From: an uncultured Lachnospiraceae bacterium
Lineage (GTDB): Bacteria > Bacillota_A > Clostridia > Lachnospirales > Lachnospiraceae
Assembly: GCA_946621895.1 (NCBI GenBank)
Contig: CAMOOZ010000110.1
Coordinates: 1-14,496 of the forward strand
Length of the DNA: 14,496 bases
Direction: 5' to 3'
The stretch's first letter is position 1, and each line of letters opens with the position of its first letter. Below the pieces are notes generated by a model. The model was not told the origin of the DNA, made no database searches, and saw nothing but the letters and a program-made list of their open reading frames with translations. A program made the translations under genes and the position numbers. This document shows positions 1-6,859 of the stretch, piece by piece.

Positions 1-8
1 ATGTTCAT
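1..8 (-). CDS. Start of next operon gene, cut by window edge
   Basis: On the minus strand an ATG at 8-6 overlaps the TGA stop (7-5) of the preceding gene as ATGA. This is the same coupling arrangement seen at other junctions in this operon, so it probably marks the start of the next gene. Only two full codons (Met-Asn) lie in the window, so no product can be named. No clear Shine-Dalgarno precedes it, and coupling by overlap would have to supply initiation. Confidence 0.3.
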
Positions 9-1000
9 TTTGTATTTACAAGGGAGGGCTTCCAGTATGGGCCGTATTCCACGCCCCCGGCGGCCTCCGGTGTTTCCTCCGCAGACGGATAGGTCCAGTA
101 TTCATTGATATAGGGCTTTATCGACTTATTCGGTCCCTCTTCCGGGAAACGGCTCCCGTCCCATCTCGCGCCCAGGATCCCGAAAAGCAGCTGCAGCACG
201 CCGCCCATGTGGAATGCGCTTTTCCCAAGCCTGCCTCTGATCATCGCGGCCAGCGGAAAGCCGTAGGCTCCGCAGCCAAGCAGCGCGATATCAAAATCAA
301 GGGCCGAGATCTCGCGAAACTGATGCTCCAGCGCGGTAAAAAAGTCCGGAAAATCCGGATCCCGGTATTCCCCGATGGTGAACATGGAGCGATAGGTGAT
401 AAGCTCGAACTCCGGAAGGATCTCCGTTTTCGGAAACAGCTTTTCCCGCCGATCATACTGGCTGCTGATGGTCTGCGAAAAGGGATTGACCACAAGCACC
501 CTTTTTCCCTTCAGCGCCCCGCTCCAGGGGGGATCGAAGAGCCAGGGGCTGGCCAGCCCGATATTCGGGACCCAGTACATGCTCTTTTTCCCAAAGCGCT
601 TTGCGAAATAGTTTTCAAAAGGTTCTCCGGAGCAGAGCAGAAAATCCGTTTCGGCAAGCGCCTCCTGCATCATGGAAAGGAAGCACTCTCCCGTTTCCCT
701 TGTCGGGGGAAAGACGCCGGCGCAGTTTTTTAAGCTCTCCAGAATCTGCGGATAGTTTTCCTGTCTTTCAAAATAGAAATTGCGCATCGCGGAAAGCTCA
801 AAAAAACCAAAGCGCCCCACGAAAAAGGGGCTGTCCTCCCGAAGCATCCGGTAAATCAGCGTATTCGCCTCCCTGCCGCGAAGCCCCTTTCTTGCGCAAT
901 AGGGATAGCTGGCCGCACCCCAGCGCCTCCTGATGGGCTGAATACCGTTTCTTATCCTGTTTTCCGCTCCATAGAGCAGGTAGGCAAGAGAATGCTTCAA
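5..1000 (-). CDS. Putative GT-D-like glycosyltransferase
   Basis: This is a soluble 331-residue protein without an evident signal peptide or membrane segment. Two stretches look like the nucleotide-sugar binding parts of GT-D/DUF1792-type glycosyltransferases. One is an N-terminal VGRFGFFELSAMRNF at about residues 61-75. The other is a C-terminal ALLGCGAYGFPLAA (239-252) followed by HMGGVLQLLFGILGARWD (264-281). The family link is by pattern memory and is moderate; the donor and acceptor are unknown. The start is TTG at 1000-998, overlapping the upstream TGA as TTGA, with a GGAG about 11 nt upstream; no nearby ATG would keep the N-terminal region. Last complete gene of the operon in the window, it presumably adds one sugar to the lipid-linked repeat unit in the cytoplasm. 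Confidence 0.6.
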   Translation of the reverse strand: MKHSLAYLLYGAENRIRNGIQPIRRRWGAASYPYCARKGLRGREANTLIYRMLREDSPFFVGRFGFFELSAMRNFYFERQENYPQILESLKNCAGVFPPTRETGECFLSMMQEALAETDFLLCSGEPFENYFAKRFGKKSMYWVPNIGLASPWLFDPPWSGALKGKRVLVVNPFSQTISSQYDRREKLFPKTEILPEFELITYRSMFTIGEYRDPDFPDFFTALEHQFREISALDFDIALLGCGAYGFPLAAMIRGRLGKSAFHMGGVLQLLFGILGARWDGSRFPEEGPNKSIKPYINEYWTYPSAEETPEAAGGVEYGPYWKPSLVNTK

Positions 1001-2172
1001 GCGCTTATCTGCTCCTTTCCTTTTTCGCTTTGGGATACGCTGTCGGAAACAGTCATCCCGGCCAGCATAAAGGGAAACCAGGACATCTGCGTGGAGGCGA
1101 TGGCGGAATAGCTGATCCCATAGCCCAGCAGCAGGAAATGGGTTGCCAGCACAAGATAAAACAGGCCTCTGTCCTTCACCCTTCGCAGGGAAAAGAGAAT
1201 AACACCCTCAAAGGCGATAAAGCACAGAAGCCCGATATAGCCGTTGCAGTAAAACAGAAGAAAATAGAGGCTGTGGGCTTCGGAGGCGACAAAGCCGGAT
1301 AAAAACAGGGAATCCGCTCCCCAGCCCTTTCCAAACAAACGCTGCCAGAGCGGGGCGGCATTCAGATCCTCCCACATCGCGGGCCACACCTCACCCCGGG
1401 CATGCAGGATCCCCCGGTGCTCCGCGGCATGCTGCAGGATGGCAGCCGGATTCGGCAAAAAGCTCCCGGTAAGCGCATAGGAATAGATCAGAGTAAACCC
1501 GATCCCGGTGATCAGCAGGATCCCTCCCGCAGCGCCCAGTATCCGGATATTCAGCCGGATCGGCACTCCTCTCCTTTTTTCCAGCAAAAACAGCGCCAGC
1601 AGAAAATACAGGGGCAGCAGCATGACCCAGCCGCTGCGGGAAAGGGAATACAGGCAAAGGTAGGGGACGGCGAAAAGCACCGTCAGCCATTTCAGCCACC
1701 GATCCCTCCCCCAGATCACGATAAACGCAGCCCCCAGCAATGCGGCATAGGAGAGATCCGTTTTAAAATAATAGAACTCCCCGCTGTTATCCATTCCCTG
1801 AAAAAGCCCTCCGGTGCGGATGATGCGGTGGGCCACATTCAGCCAGATCACCAGGTAGGAGGAAAACACCACCGCGCCGTGGCATTCGCCGATCCGTTCC
1901 CTGTACACCCTGCCGACAAAATAGATCAGATACGCCGAAAGCACCTTGAACATCGGCCTGTAGGCATCCGGGTTCTGAAAAAAGCCGAAAATGGCCACAC
2001 CTGCCAGGACAAGCACGAGATAGTCCGGCAGCGCCAGGTTTTTCGGCGAGGAATGCACCAGGATCAGCTGATAGGCAAGCATAACGATCAGCATCCCGAG
2101 GATCAGATAATCCAGGATGGCGAAGGAATAGAACATATCCACGATCTGTTTTGCAAAAAGAAATAACGGCAT
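997..2172 (-). CDS. O-antigen polymerase/ligase-like membrane protein
   Basis: This 391-residue polytopic membrane protein has roughly ten hydrophobic segments. Between them is a large extracytoplasmic loop containing HARGEVWPAMW and, further on, EAHSLYFLLFYCNGYIGLL. These resemble the RGxxW and HNxxL-type motifs of the Wzy_C/O-antigen ligase superfamily, whose members polymerise or transfer undecaprenyl-linked glycans on the outer face of the membrane. A SLSRSGW motif also fits that family. The ATG at 2172 follows an AAAGGA about 9 nt upstream and lies 6 nt after the previous stop. It is the second polymerase-like protein in the locus (the other is at 4512-5807). One may polymerise and the other transfer the chain, but the sequence does not say which. 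Confidence 0.75.
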   Translation of the reverse strand: MPLFLFAKQIVDMFYSFAILDYLILGMLIVMLAYQLILVHSSPKNLALPDYLVLVLAGVAIFGFFQNPDAYRPMFKVLSAYLIYFVGRVYRERIGECHGAVVFSSYLVIWLNVAHRIIRTGGLFQGMDNSGEFYYFKTDLSYAALLGAAFIVIWGRDRWLKWLTVLFAVPYLCLYSLSRSGWVMLLPLYFLLALFLLEKRRGVPIRLNIRILGAAGGILLITGIGFTLIYSYALTGSFLPNPAAILQHAAEHRGILHARGEVWPAMWEDLNAAPLWQRLFGKGWGADSLFLSGFVASEAHSLYFLLFYCNGYIGLLCFIAFEGVILFSLRRVKDRGLFYLVLATHFLLLGYGISYSAIASTQMSWFPFMLAGMTVSDSVSQSEKGKEQISA

Positions 2173-2178
2173 GCGGCA

Positions 2179-3072
2179 TCATCCTTTCATCAGCTTGTTC
2201 CGGACACGTCTGAAGCCATAGGTCAGACGGCAGTAGGCCCTGTCATAGGCTTTATTCTCCTCACGCCTGTCCGGATGCTTCAGCGGGAAGGAAAGCCGTC
2301 CCACCCCGGCAATCTCCCGGAAGCGGTCCTTCGTATGGGTGGCGTCCTCCCTGCCGCAGCCGATATTATTCACCAGATTGGCAGAAGGCACGATCCCGGT
2401 GCCGTATTTTAGCACCGTGAACAGCCACTGCATGTCCCAGGTGTCCACCCTGCCGTCATATACCCCCCGGGCGTCCCTGGAAAAGAGCGCAAACTCCGGA
2501 AAGGAAAACAGTTTTTTCAGCTCCGGCCGGCTTTTCCATTCCGGCCAGTCCTTCATTTCAATGTCATATTTCTCCCAGGCCCTTCGCCAGGACCCCCAGC
2601 CCCAGATGCTGGCAAATTTGGAGAAAAGATAGGAATCCGGCATGGAAAACTCCGGCAGGTTCAGCGTGCCCGAAACGAGAAAAACCTCGGGATCATCCCG
2701 ATAGCGCAGGAGATTTTCCTGTTCAAAGGCAAAAAAATCCGCCTCCGGCACGCAGTCGTCCTCCAGAATAATGGCCATTTCCTCCTGCCGGAACACCTCC
2801 GTGATCCCGGAGGCCATCCGCTTTTTGCAGCCCATATTCTGCTCCGCGTACACCGGGGTCAGGCTGCAGTCCCAGTCGATTCCCTCCTCCACCAGCCGCC
2901 TGCAGGCCTCAACCTTCTCCTTTTCCCCTTCTCTGCCTGCTCTCGGGCCGTCGGAGACCAGATAAAGACGCTTCGGCTTTGCCTGTCTGATCCTGGCAAA
3001 AACCTCCGCGGTCGTATCCGGCCGGTTGAACACCATAAAGGCCACCGGTATCTCTAATCGAAAATCCTTCAC
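2179..3072 (-). CDS. GT2-type glycosyltransferase, HlpA-like
   Basis: This 297-residue cytoplasmic protein starts with a GT-A Rossmann strand containing IPVAFMVFNRPDTT (8-21). It carries the acidic metal/nucleotide-binding motif ILEDDCVP at about 102-109. Further landmarks are NMGCKKR (79-85), SIWGWGSWRRAWEKYD (155-170) and DTWDMQW (210-216), which match the family often annotated as 'hemolytic protein HlpA-like' or sugar transferase. The probable role is transfer of one sugar to the growing lipid-linked oligosaccharide. The start codon is GTG at 3072, immediately after the TAA of the sugar phosphotransferase, with AGGAAAGGG a little upstream. Substrate specificity cannot be read from the sequence. 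Confidence 0.75.
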   Translation of the reverse strand: MKDFRLEIPVAFMVFNRPDTTAEVFARIRQAKPKRLYLVSDGPRAGREGEKEKVEACRRLVEEGIDWDCSLTPVYAEQNMGCKKRMASGITEVFRQEEMAIILEDDCVPEADFFAFEQENLLRYRDDPEVFLVSGTLNLPEFSMPDSYLFSKFASIWGWGSWRRAWEKYDIEMKDWPEWKSRPELKKLFSFPEFALFSRDARGVYDGRVDTWDMQWLFTVLKYGTGIVPSANLVNNIGCGREDATHTKDRFREIAGVGRLSFPLKHPDRREENKAYDRAYCRLTYGFRRVRNKLMKG

Positions 3073-3073
3073 C

Positions 3074-4522
3074 TTAAACGGAACCCTTTCCTGAAAGCAC
3101 CACGCCGAAGGTCTTGATCAAAAGCTTGATATCCAGACCCAGGCTCCAGTGATCGATGTAGTCCAGATCATAACGGACCACATCCTCAAAATCATCCACG
3201 ACCCCTCTGCCATAGACCTGCCACATCCCGGTAAGCCCCGGGGTCACGCTCATTCTGCGGCGGTAATAAAGATTATACCGTTCAAATTCATCCACGGTGG
3301 GGGGCCTTGTCCCCACCAGGCTCATGGAGCCTGTCAGCACATTATAGAACTGGGGCAGCTCGTCCAGGCTGGTCTTTCTTAAGAATTTTCCCACCCGCGT
3401 GATCCGGGGGTCGTCCTCCATCTTGAACATCAGCCCCTTCATTTCATTCTGCGCTTCCAGCGCCTTCTTTCTTTCCTCCGCGTCCATGAACATGGAACGG
3501 AATTTATAGATCCGGAAGCGCCTGCCGTTCTTTCCGATCCTCTCCTGTGAGAAAAAAACGGGCCCGGGAGAATCCAGCCTGATCGCCAGCGCGATAAAGG
3601 GCGTTAACAGCCCCGTAATGATAAGCCCTGCCAGGCCTCCAAAAATGTCCAGCAGCCTTTTTAAGAAAAGCTGCCTTGGATCCAGTGTCTTGATCGCATA
3701 GGAGATCACGGAAAAGCCCGCGAAATCCTGGATGAATCTTTCCGAAGCCGCCCCGTCCAGGATATCCACATTATAATGACACAAAAGCCCCATGCTCTCG
3801 AAGCTGATGATCATTTCCTTCACATCATCCTTTCGCGCGCCGGGCAGATCCAGAAGCACCTCATCCAGCGGCAGCTGGCGGGTGATCTCCAAAAGCTCCT
3901 GCACCCCCTCCTTTAAGGGCTCCTCCGCCGTTTCCCCCTCGGGGGTCTCCCGGATAAACACCCCGTTTTTCCCGTCGAGCAGGGCCGCTGCCGTAACATT
4001 CAGGCTCCACCCCTCTTTGCCGCGAAGCCTTGCAAGATCCTCCTGGAGCCTGCTCTTGTGGGTCACCAGCAAAAGCTTTGTCGTTTTTTCATCCCTGCGG
4101 GAGCGCCGCAGAATAAATGTACGAAGGGCCACATGGCCGAAAAAGGTCATGAACAGCTCAAGACATCCGAAAACGCCGAAGATCATCCGGGAAAAGCCCC
4201 GGATCTCATTCTGCAAAAAAAGCAGCAGCAGAAGCCCCAGCGTCAGAAAAAGCGTATACCGGAGAACCTCCGTAAACTCCGCATAAAGACCTCTGATGAA
4301 AAAATGCCTGTTTCCGTTGAAAAACAGCTTATATAAGATCAGTAAAAGGAAAAGATCCGCATAGCCCCTCGAGTGCACATCCCCGATCACTCCCTCCTCC
4401 GGCGGCAGCGTAGATCTGATCAGCACAGCCAGAAAAAAGGCCAGCATCGTGATGGCGATATCCAGGAGCAGAACGCGGTAGGTTCCGGCAGTTTCCTTTC
4501 TCCCCCCTCCGTCATGGTTCAT
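3074..4522 (-). CDS. Undecaprenyl-phosphate sugar phosphotransferase (WbaP/WcaJ type)
   Basis: This is the priming enzyme of the locus. It transfers a sugar-1-phosphate from a nucleotide sugar to undecaprenyl phosphate at the cytoplasmic face of the membrane. The 482 residues have the family architecture: four or five N-terminal membrane segments (about 17-135), a Rossmann-like middle domain (about 145-275), and the C-terminal bacterial sugar transferase domain. That domain shows KRLLDIFGG (288-296), FRIYKFRSM (336-344), the catalytic Asp-Glu in LDELPQFYNVL (387-397) and SLVGTRPPT (401-409), then PGLTGMWQVYGRG (428-440). The ATG at 4522 gives an 11-nt overlap with the polymerase gene. The usual acidic residue before MSLVG is Ser here. 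The sugar (Gal, Glc or a HexNAc) cannot be inferred. Confidence 0.92.
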   Translation of the reverse strand: MNHDGGGRKETAGTYRVLLLDIAITMLAFFLAVLIRSTLPPEEGVIGDVHSRGYADLFLLLILYKLFFNGNRHFFIRGLYAEFTEVLRYTLFLTLGLLLLLFLQNEIRGFSRMIFGVFGCLELFMTFFGHVALRTFILRRSRRDEKTTKLLLVTHKSRLQEDLARLRGKEGWSLNVTAAALLDGKNGVFIRETPEGETAEEPLKEGVQELLEITRQLPLDEVLLDLPGARKDDVKEMIISFESMGLLCHYNVDILDGAASERFIQDFAGFSVISYAIKTLDPRQLFLKRLLDIFGGLAGLIITGLLTPFIALAIRLDSPGPVFFSQERIGKNGRRFRIYKFRSMFMDAEERKKALEAQNEMKGLMFKMEDDPRITRVGKFLRKTSLDELPQFYNVLTGSMSLVGTRPPTVDEFERYNLYYRRRMSVTPGLTGMWQVYGRGVVDDFEDVVRYDLDYIDHWSLGLDIKLLIKTFGVVLSGKGSV

Positions 4523-5807
4523 TGTTTTTCCACGCCCTCAATGGTGCACTTAACATATCTTTTTCATACAGCAGCATGCCCATCAGGAGGATCAGGGGAT
4601 TCCTCCCGAGGATCGGAGAGACCAGATGAGCCTCAAACAGTGTATATACCGCCAGCGAAAGGATCATCAGCGCGGAAGCATATTCCTTCTCCCTCAGGCT
4701 AAAGTATAACCCATATAAGCCCAAAAGGCACGCACAAAGCGCCGGAACAAAGCCATACCAGTAAAACAGCCGGACAAAGCCCATGTCCAGCTCCGAAGTA
4801 TTTAACGGCGCGCCGAACAGGCCCCAGTCGGAAAGGTTTGCCGTCTGAAAGGCTGCCTGGATCCTGCCGTTTGTGTAGTAGTTTAAATCCCACCAGAAGG
4901 GATCCCTGATATCCTGCCTTGCCGCGCAGGCAACGGAAAAAAGGATAATGCTCAGAAAGACCCCGGCCCCGAGAAAGGCTGCCGCCCGTCCCGGACGCCC
5001 GTACTTCCCTGAATGCCGCGAAGCGGCAGCCTGAGGCATATCTGCGAATGCAGATATGCCGATAGGATCAGTGCAATTTGAGCCGCCTGCGGCACAAATG
5101 CGGGTATGGAAAATCGAATATCGATTCGATTTTCTATACTTTTCTTTCAGCTTAAGCACCGCCGCAAGCACCAGAGAAAATACCGCTCCCAAAAAGCCCA
5201 TTCTGGAATCCGTCAGCAGAAAAAGCCCCAGCTGCGCGAGAAAAAGCAGCAGCAGATGACAGAGCTTAAGCTTTTCAAAAAAAACAAACAGCGCCAGCAC
5301 CGTCAGCATAAGCGCCATGCAGTGCAGGGCATTGGGATGGCCCATCCCGAGACAGTACCGAACCTCATATCCGGCCGCATCTCCGCCGCGGTAAACGGTC
5401 CCCAAAGCTACTTTTCCGAAGATCCCCAGCACGGACAGCGAGGCGAGCACGGCACAGCCCAGGCAGTTCAGCAGGAAATAAACCTTCATTACCTTTTTCA
5501 TCTCCATGCCTTTGCAGGCGGCGATCCAGGCAATGATCCTGAGCATCTCGTTTCTGCCGCACATTTTCCAGGAAATGATCCCCAGAACGGTAAAAACAGC
5601 CAGGCAGATCCATTCCTTCGCCGGGCGCTTCACGGTCAGGACGCGAAAAAGGGTCAGACAGAAAACAACCCGGAAATACGCCCCGTCCCAAAAGGGCGTG
5701 AGCTCCGATTTATCCCAGAAGACATAGAACACCTCCAGCAGCAGCGCAAGATAAAACACTGCTTCAGAGAGGGCCTTCAGCTTTGGGTTATCGATAAATC
5801 GCGTCAT
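4512..5807 (-). CDS. Wzy-like polysaccharide polymerase with in-frame insertion
   Basis: This 431-residue polytopic membrane protein has about ten hydrophobic segments and typical Wzy landmarks: RYCLGMGHPNALH before the middle of the protein, LLTDSRMGFLG, and LDMGFVRLFYWYGFVPA near the end. It probably joins repeat units on the outer membrane leaflet. I place the start at the ATG at 5807 (protein begins MTRFIDNPKLK), giving a 20-nt overlap with the SGNH gene. A frame reading back to 5882 would extend deep into that gene and add an unlikely N-terminus. Residues about 224-268 form a hydrophilic block between two membrane segments. The block is encoded by a hairpin-rich DNA element (5002-5141) and looks inserted; removing it restores a short loop. 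The flanking loop is rich in Lys/Arg, so it is probably cytoplasmic. Confidence 0.82.
   Translation of the reverse strand: MTRFIDNPKLKALSEAVFYLALLLEVFYVFWDKSELTPFWDGAYFRVVFCLTLFRVLTVKRPAKEWICLAVFTVLGIISWKMCGRNEMLRIIAWIAACKGMEMKKVMKVYFLLNCLGCAVLASLSVLGIFGKVALGTVYRGGDAAGYEVRYCLGMGHPNALHCMALMLTVLALFVFFEKLKLCHLLLLFLAQLGLFLLTDSRMGFLGAVFSLVLAAVLKLKEKYRKSNRYSIFHTRICAAGGSNCTDPIGISAFADMPQAAASRHSGKYGRPGRAAAFLGAGVFLSIILFSVACAARQDIRDPFWWDLNYYTNGRIQAAFQTANLSDWGLFGAPLNTSELDMGFVRLFYWYGFVPALCACLLGLYGLYFSLREKEYASALMILSLAVYTLFEAHLVSPILGRNPLILLMGMLLYEKDMLSAPLRAWKNNEP
5002..5141 (-). repeat. In-frame palindromic insertion element
   Basis: Four consecutive inverted repeats lie inside the polymerase gene. (1) 5014-5028 has 6-bp arms TGCCGC/GCGGCA around GAA. 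(2) 5035-5060 has perfect 11-bp arms GGCATATCTGC/GCAGATATGCC around GAAT. (3) 5076-5099 has 11-bp arms with one mismatch around CT. (4) 5104-5139 has 16-bp arms with one mismatch around ATCG. The block is bounded by TACTT direct repeats at 5002-5006 and 5137-5141. The repeat-to-repeat distance is 135 nt, exactly 45 codons, so the frame is kept and no stop occurs. This arrangement recalls the Rickettsia palindromic elements that insert in genes. Whether it is repeated elsewhere in this genome cannot be seen from one window; no second copy occurs here. Confidence 0.65.
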
Positions 5808-6843
5808 AATCATAATGCAGATAATAGTCCCGGCAGCGGCGGATATGCTCCTGATAATTCCCGGCGGTAAGCTCCCCCTCACCCGCTTTGATCCATTGGA
5901 GGATCATGGAATTCACCTCGGCGCTGTAATGCTCCTTGTCCCGGTAAAGCTCCAGATCCTCCATGATCTCATGATGATCATAAAAGCAGTAGAGGGAAAC
6001 ATTTTCGTGGGAGAGCAGCTCCTTTGTCACCCTTTCCTCCGCGATAAAGATCTCCTCCAGGCGCCCCTCCCTGTACCAGTCGTCAAAGGCCACGATGCTG
6101 TACGGGGTATAGAAAAAAATGAAGTGAACCCCGGGATGCTCCGTTGTCAGCGGGATGAAAATGTTTTCTATCGTTCCCCGAAGCAGGCCCTCGTCCTCCT
6201 CTGTCAGCGCATGCTGCATGGGCTTTATCTCCTCCCTGCGGGCATAACCGCTTCTTAAGATCGCATCCAGCCCGGTGTCCGCCTCCCAGGCAGAATACTC
6301 ATCAAAGCTCGTGGTGGGCTCGCCCCTGAAGGTCCTCGTCAGATTAAACAGCAGCCCGCGGTAAAGGATATCCTTGTTCCAGAGATAAGAGGAATCATTG
6401 AAGGGATCATCGTCATAGAGATAATCCGGCTGATCCCCATATTGATCCCAGTCCCAGGCCCGGATCAGTCCCGCGAAATCAATGGGCATCAGCACGGTCT
6501 TACATTCAGGATTGCGGGCAAGGCATCTTTCCAGATTCGCCTTCAGCTCCTTAAAGCCCGCGCCCGCGAAAGGGAGCTTTACGGAATGCACGCCGAAAAG
6601 AGCGTCAAACTCCGTGGTCTTGAAATTCTGGGACATCGAGGTGCCCGTGATCATCGCATCATAATCAAAATGGCGCCCGATCCCGTCGTTGACATAGCGT
6701 TCCTCATACAGCCTGTAGGACAGGCCGGGAACAGGGCCGTGATAATGAAAGTACGGATCGAACAGGATCATCACCGCCGCCCACAGCATAAGCGGCACGA
6801 TCAGGACGAGCAATAAGGTTTTCAGATACTTCTCCGGCTTCAA
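5788..6843 (-). CDS. Membrane-anchored SGNH/AlgJ-like partner of MBOAT
   Basis: This 351-residue protein has one N-terminal membrane segment (about 9-28) and an extracytoplasmic domain. After the anchor comes MITGTSMSQNF (64-74), matching the GTS form of the SGNH/GDSL block I with Ser69 as candidate nucleophile. Near the end is RDKEHYSAEVNSMI, giving a DxxH pair (Asp302, His305). Proteins of this layout commonly sit beside MBOAT acyltransferases and finish acyl transfer to the polysaccharide outside the cell; here it lies 14 nt after the MBOAT gene. The start is TTG at 6843-6841, strongly supported by AGGAGAGG 8 nt upstream, which overlaps the MBOAT stop. The hydrolase-fold reading is moderate; the acyl group and target sugar are unknown. 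Confidence 0.72.
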   Translation of the reverse strand: MKPEKYLKTLLLVLIVPLMLWAAVMILFDPYFHYHGPVPGLSYRLYEERYVNDGIGRHFDYDAMITGTSMSQNFKTTEFDALFGVHSVKLPFAGAGFKELKANLERCLARNPECKTVLMPIDFAGLIRAWDWDQYGDQPDYLYDDDPFNDSSYLWNKDILYRGLLFNLTRTFRGEPTTSFDEYSAWEADTGLDAILRSGYARREEIKPMQHALTEEDEGLLRGTIENIFIPLTTEHPGVHFIFFYTPYSIVAFDDWYREGRLEEIFIAEERVTKELLSHENVSLYCFYDHHEIMEDLELYRDKEHYSAEVNSMILQWIKAGEGELTAGNYQEHIRRCRDYYLHYDYDAIYR

Positions 6844-6851
6844 GCGCTTTT

Positions 6852-6859
6852 CCTCTCCT
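6852..6859 (-). promoter_or_regulatory. Ribosome binding site deciding a TTG start
   Basis: The minus-strand AGGAGAGG begins inside the TAG stop of the MBOAT gene and lies 8 nt before the TTG at 6843. It is one of the best Shine-Dalgarno matches in the window and justifies the TTG start of the SGNH-like gene. Confidence 0.75.

Noticed and set aside
1402..2166. Long plus-strand open frame (254 codons) opposite the polymerase/ligase-like gene
   Set aside because: It is rich in Gln, His, Pro and Asp, typical of the antisense of a GC-rich membrane-protein gene. The minus strand holds a clear family member.
5014..5139. The hairpin block as an internal transcription terminator
   Set aside because: The frame reads through without a stop, no proper U-tract follows on the transcribed strand, and downstream genes lack their own visible promoter.
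5808..5882. Upstream extension of the polymerase frame to 5882
   Set aside because: It would overlap the SGNH-like gene by about 95 nt and add a non-family N-terminus; the ATG at 5807 gives a natural start.
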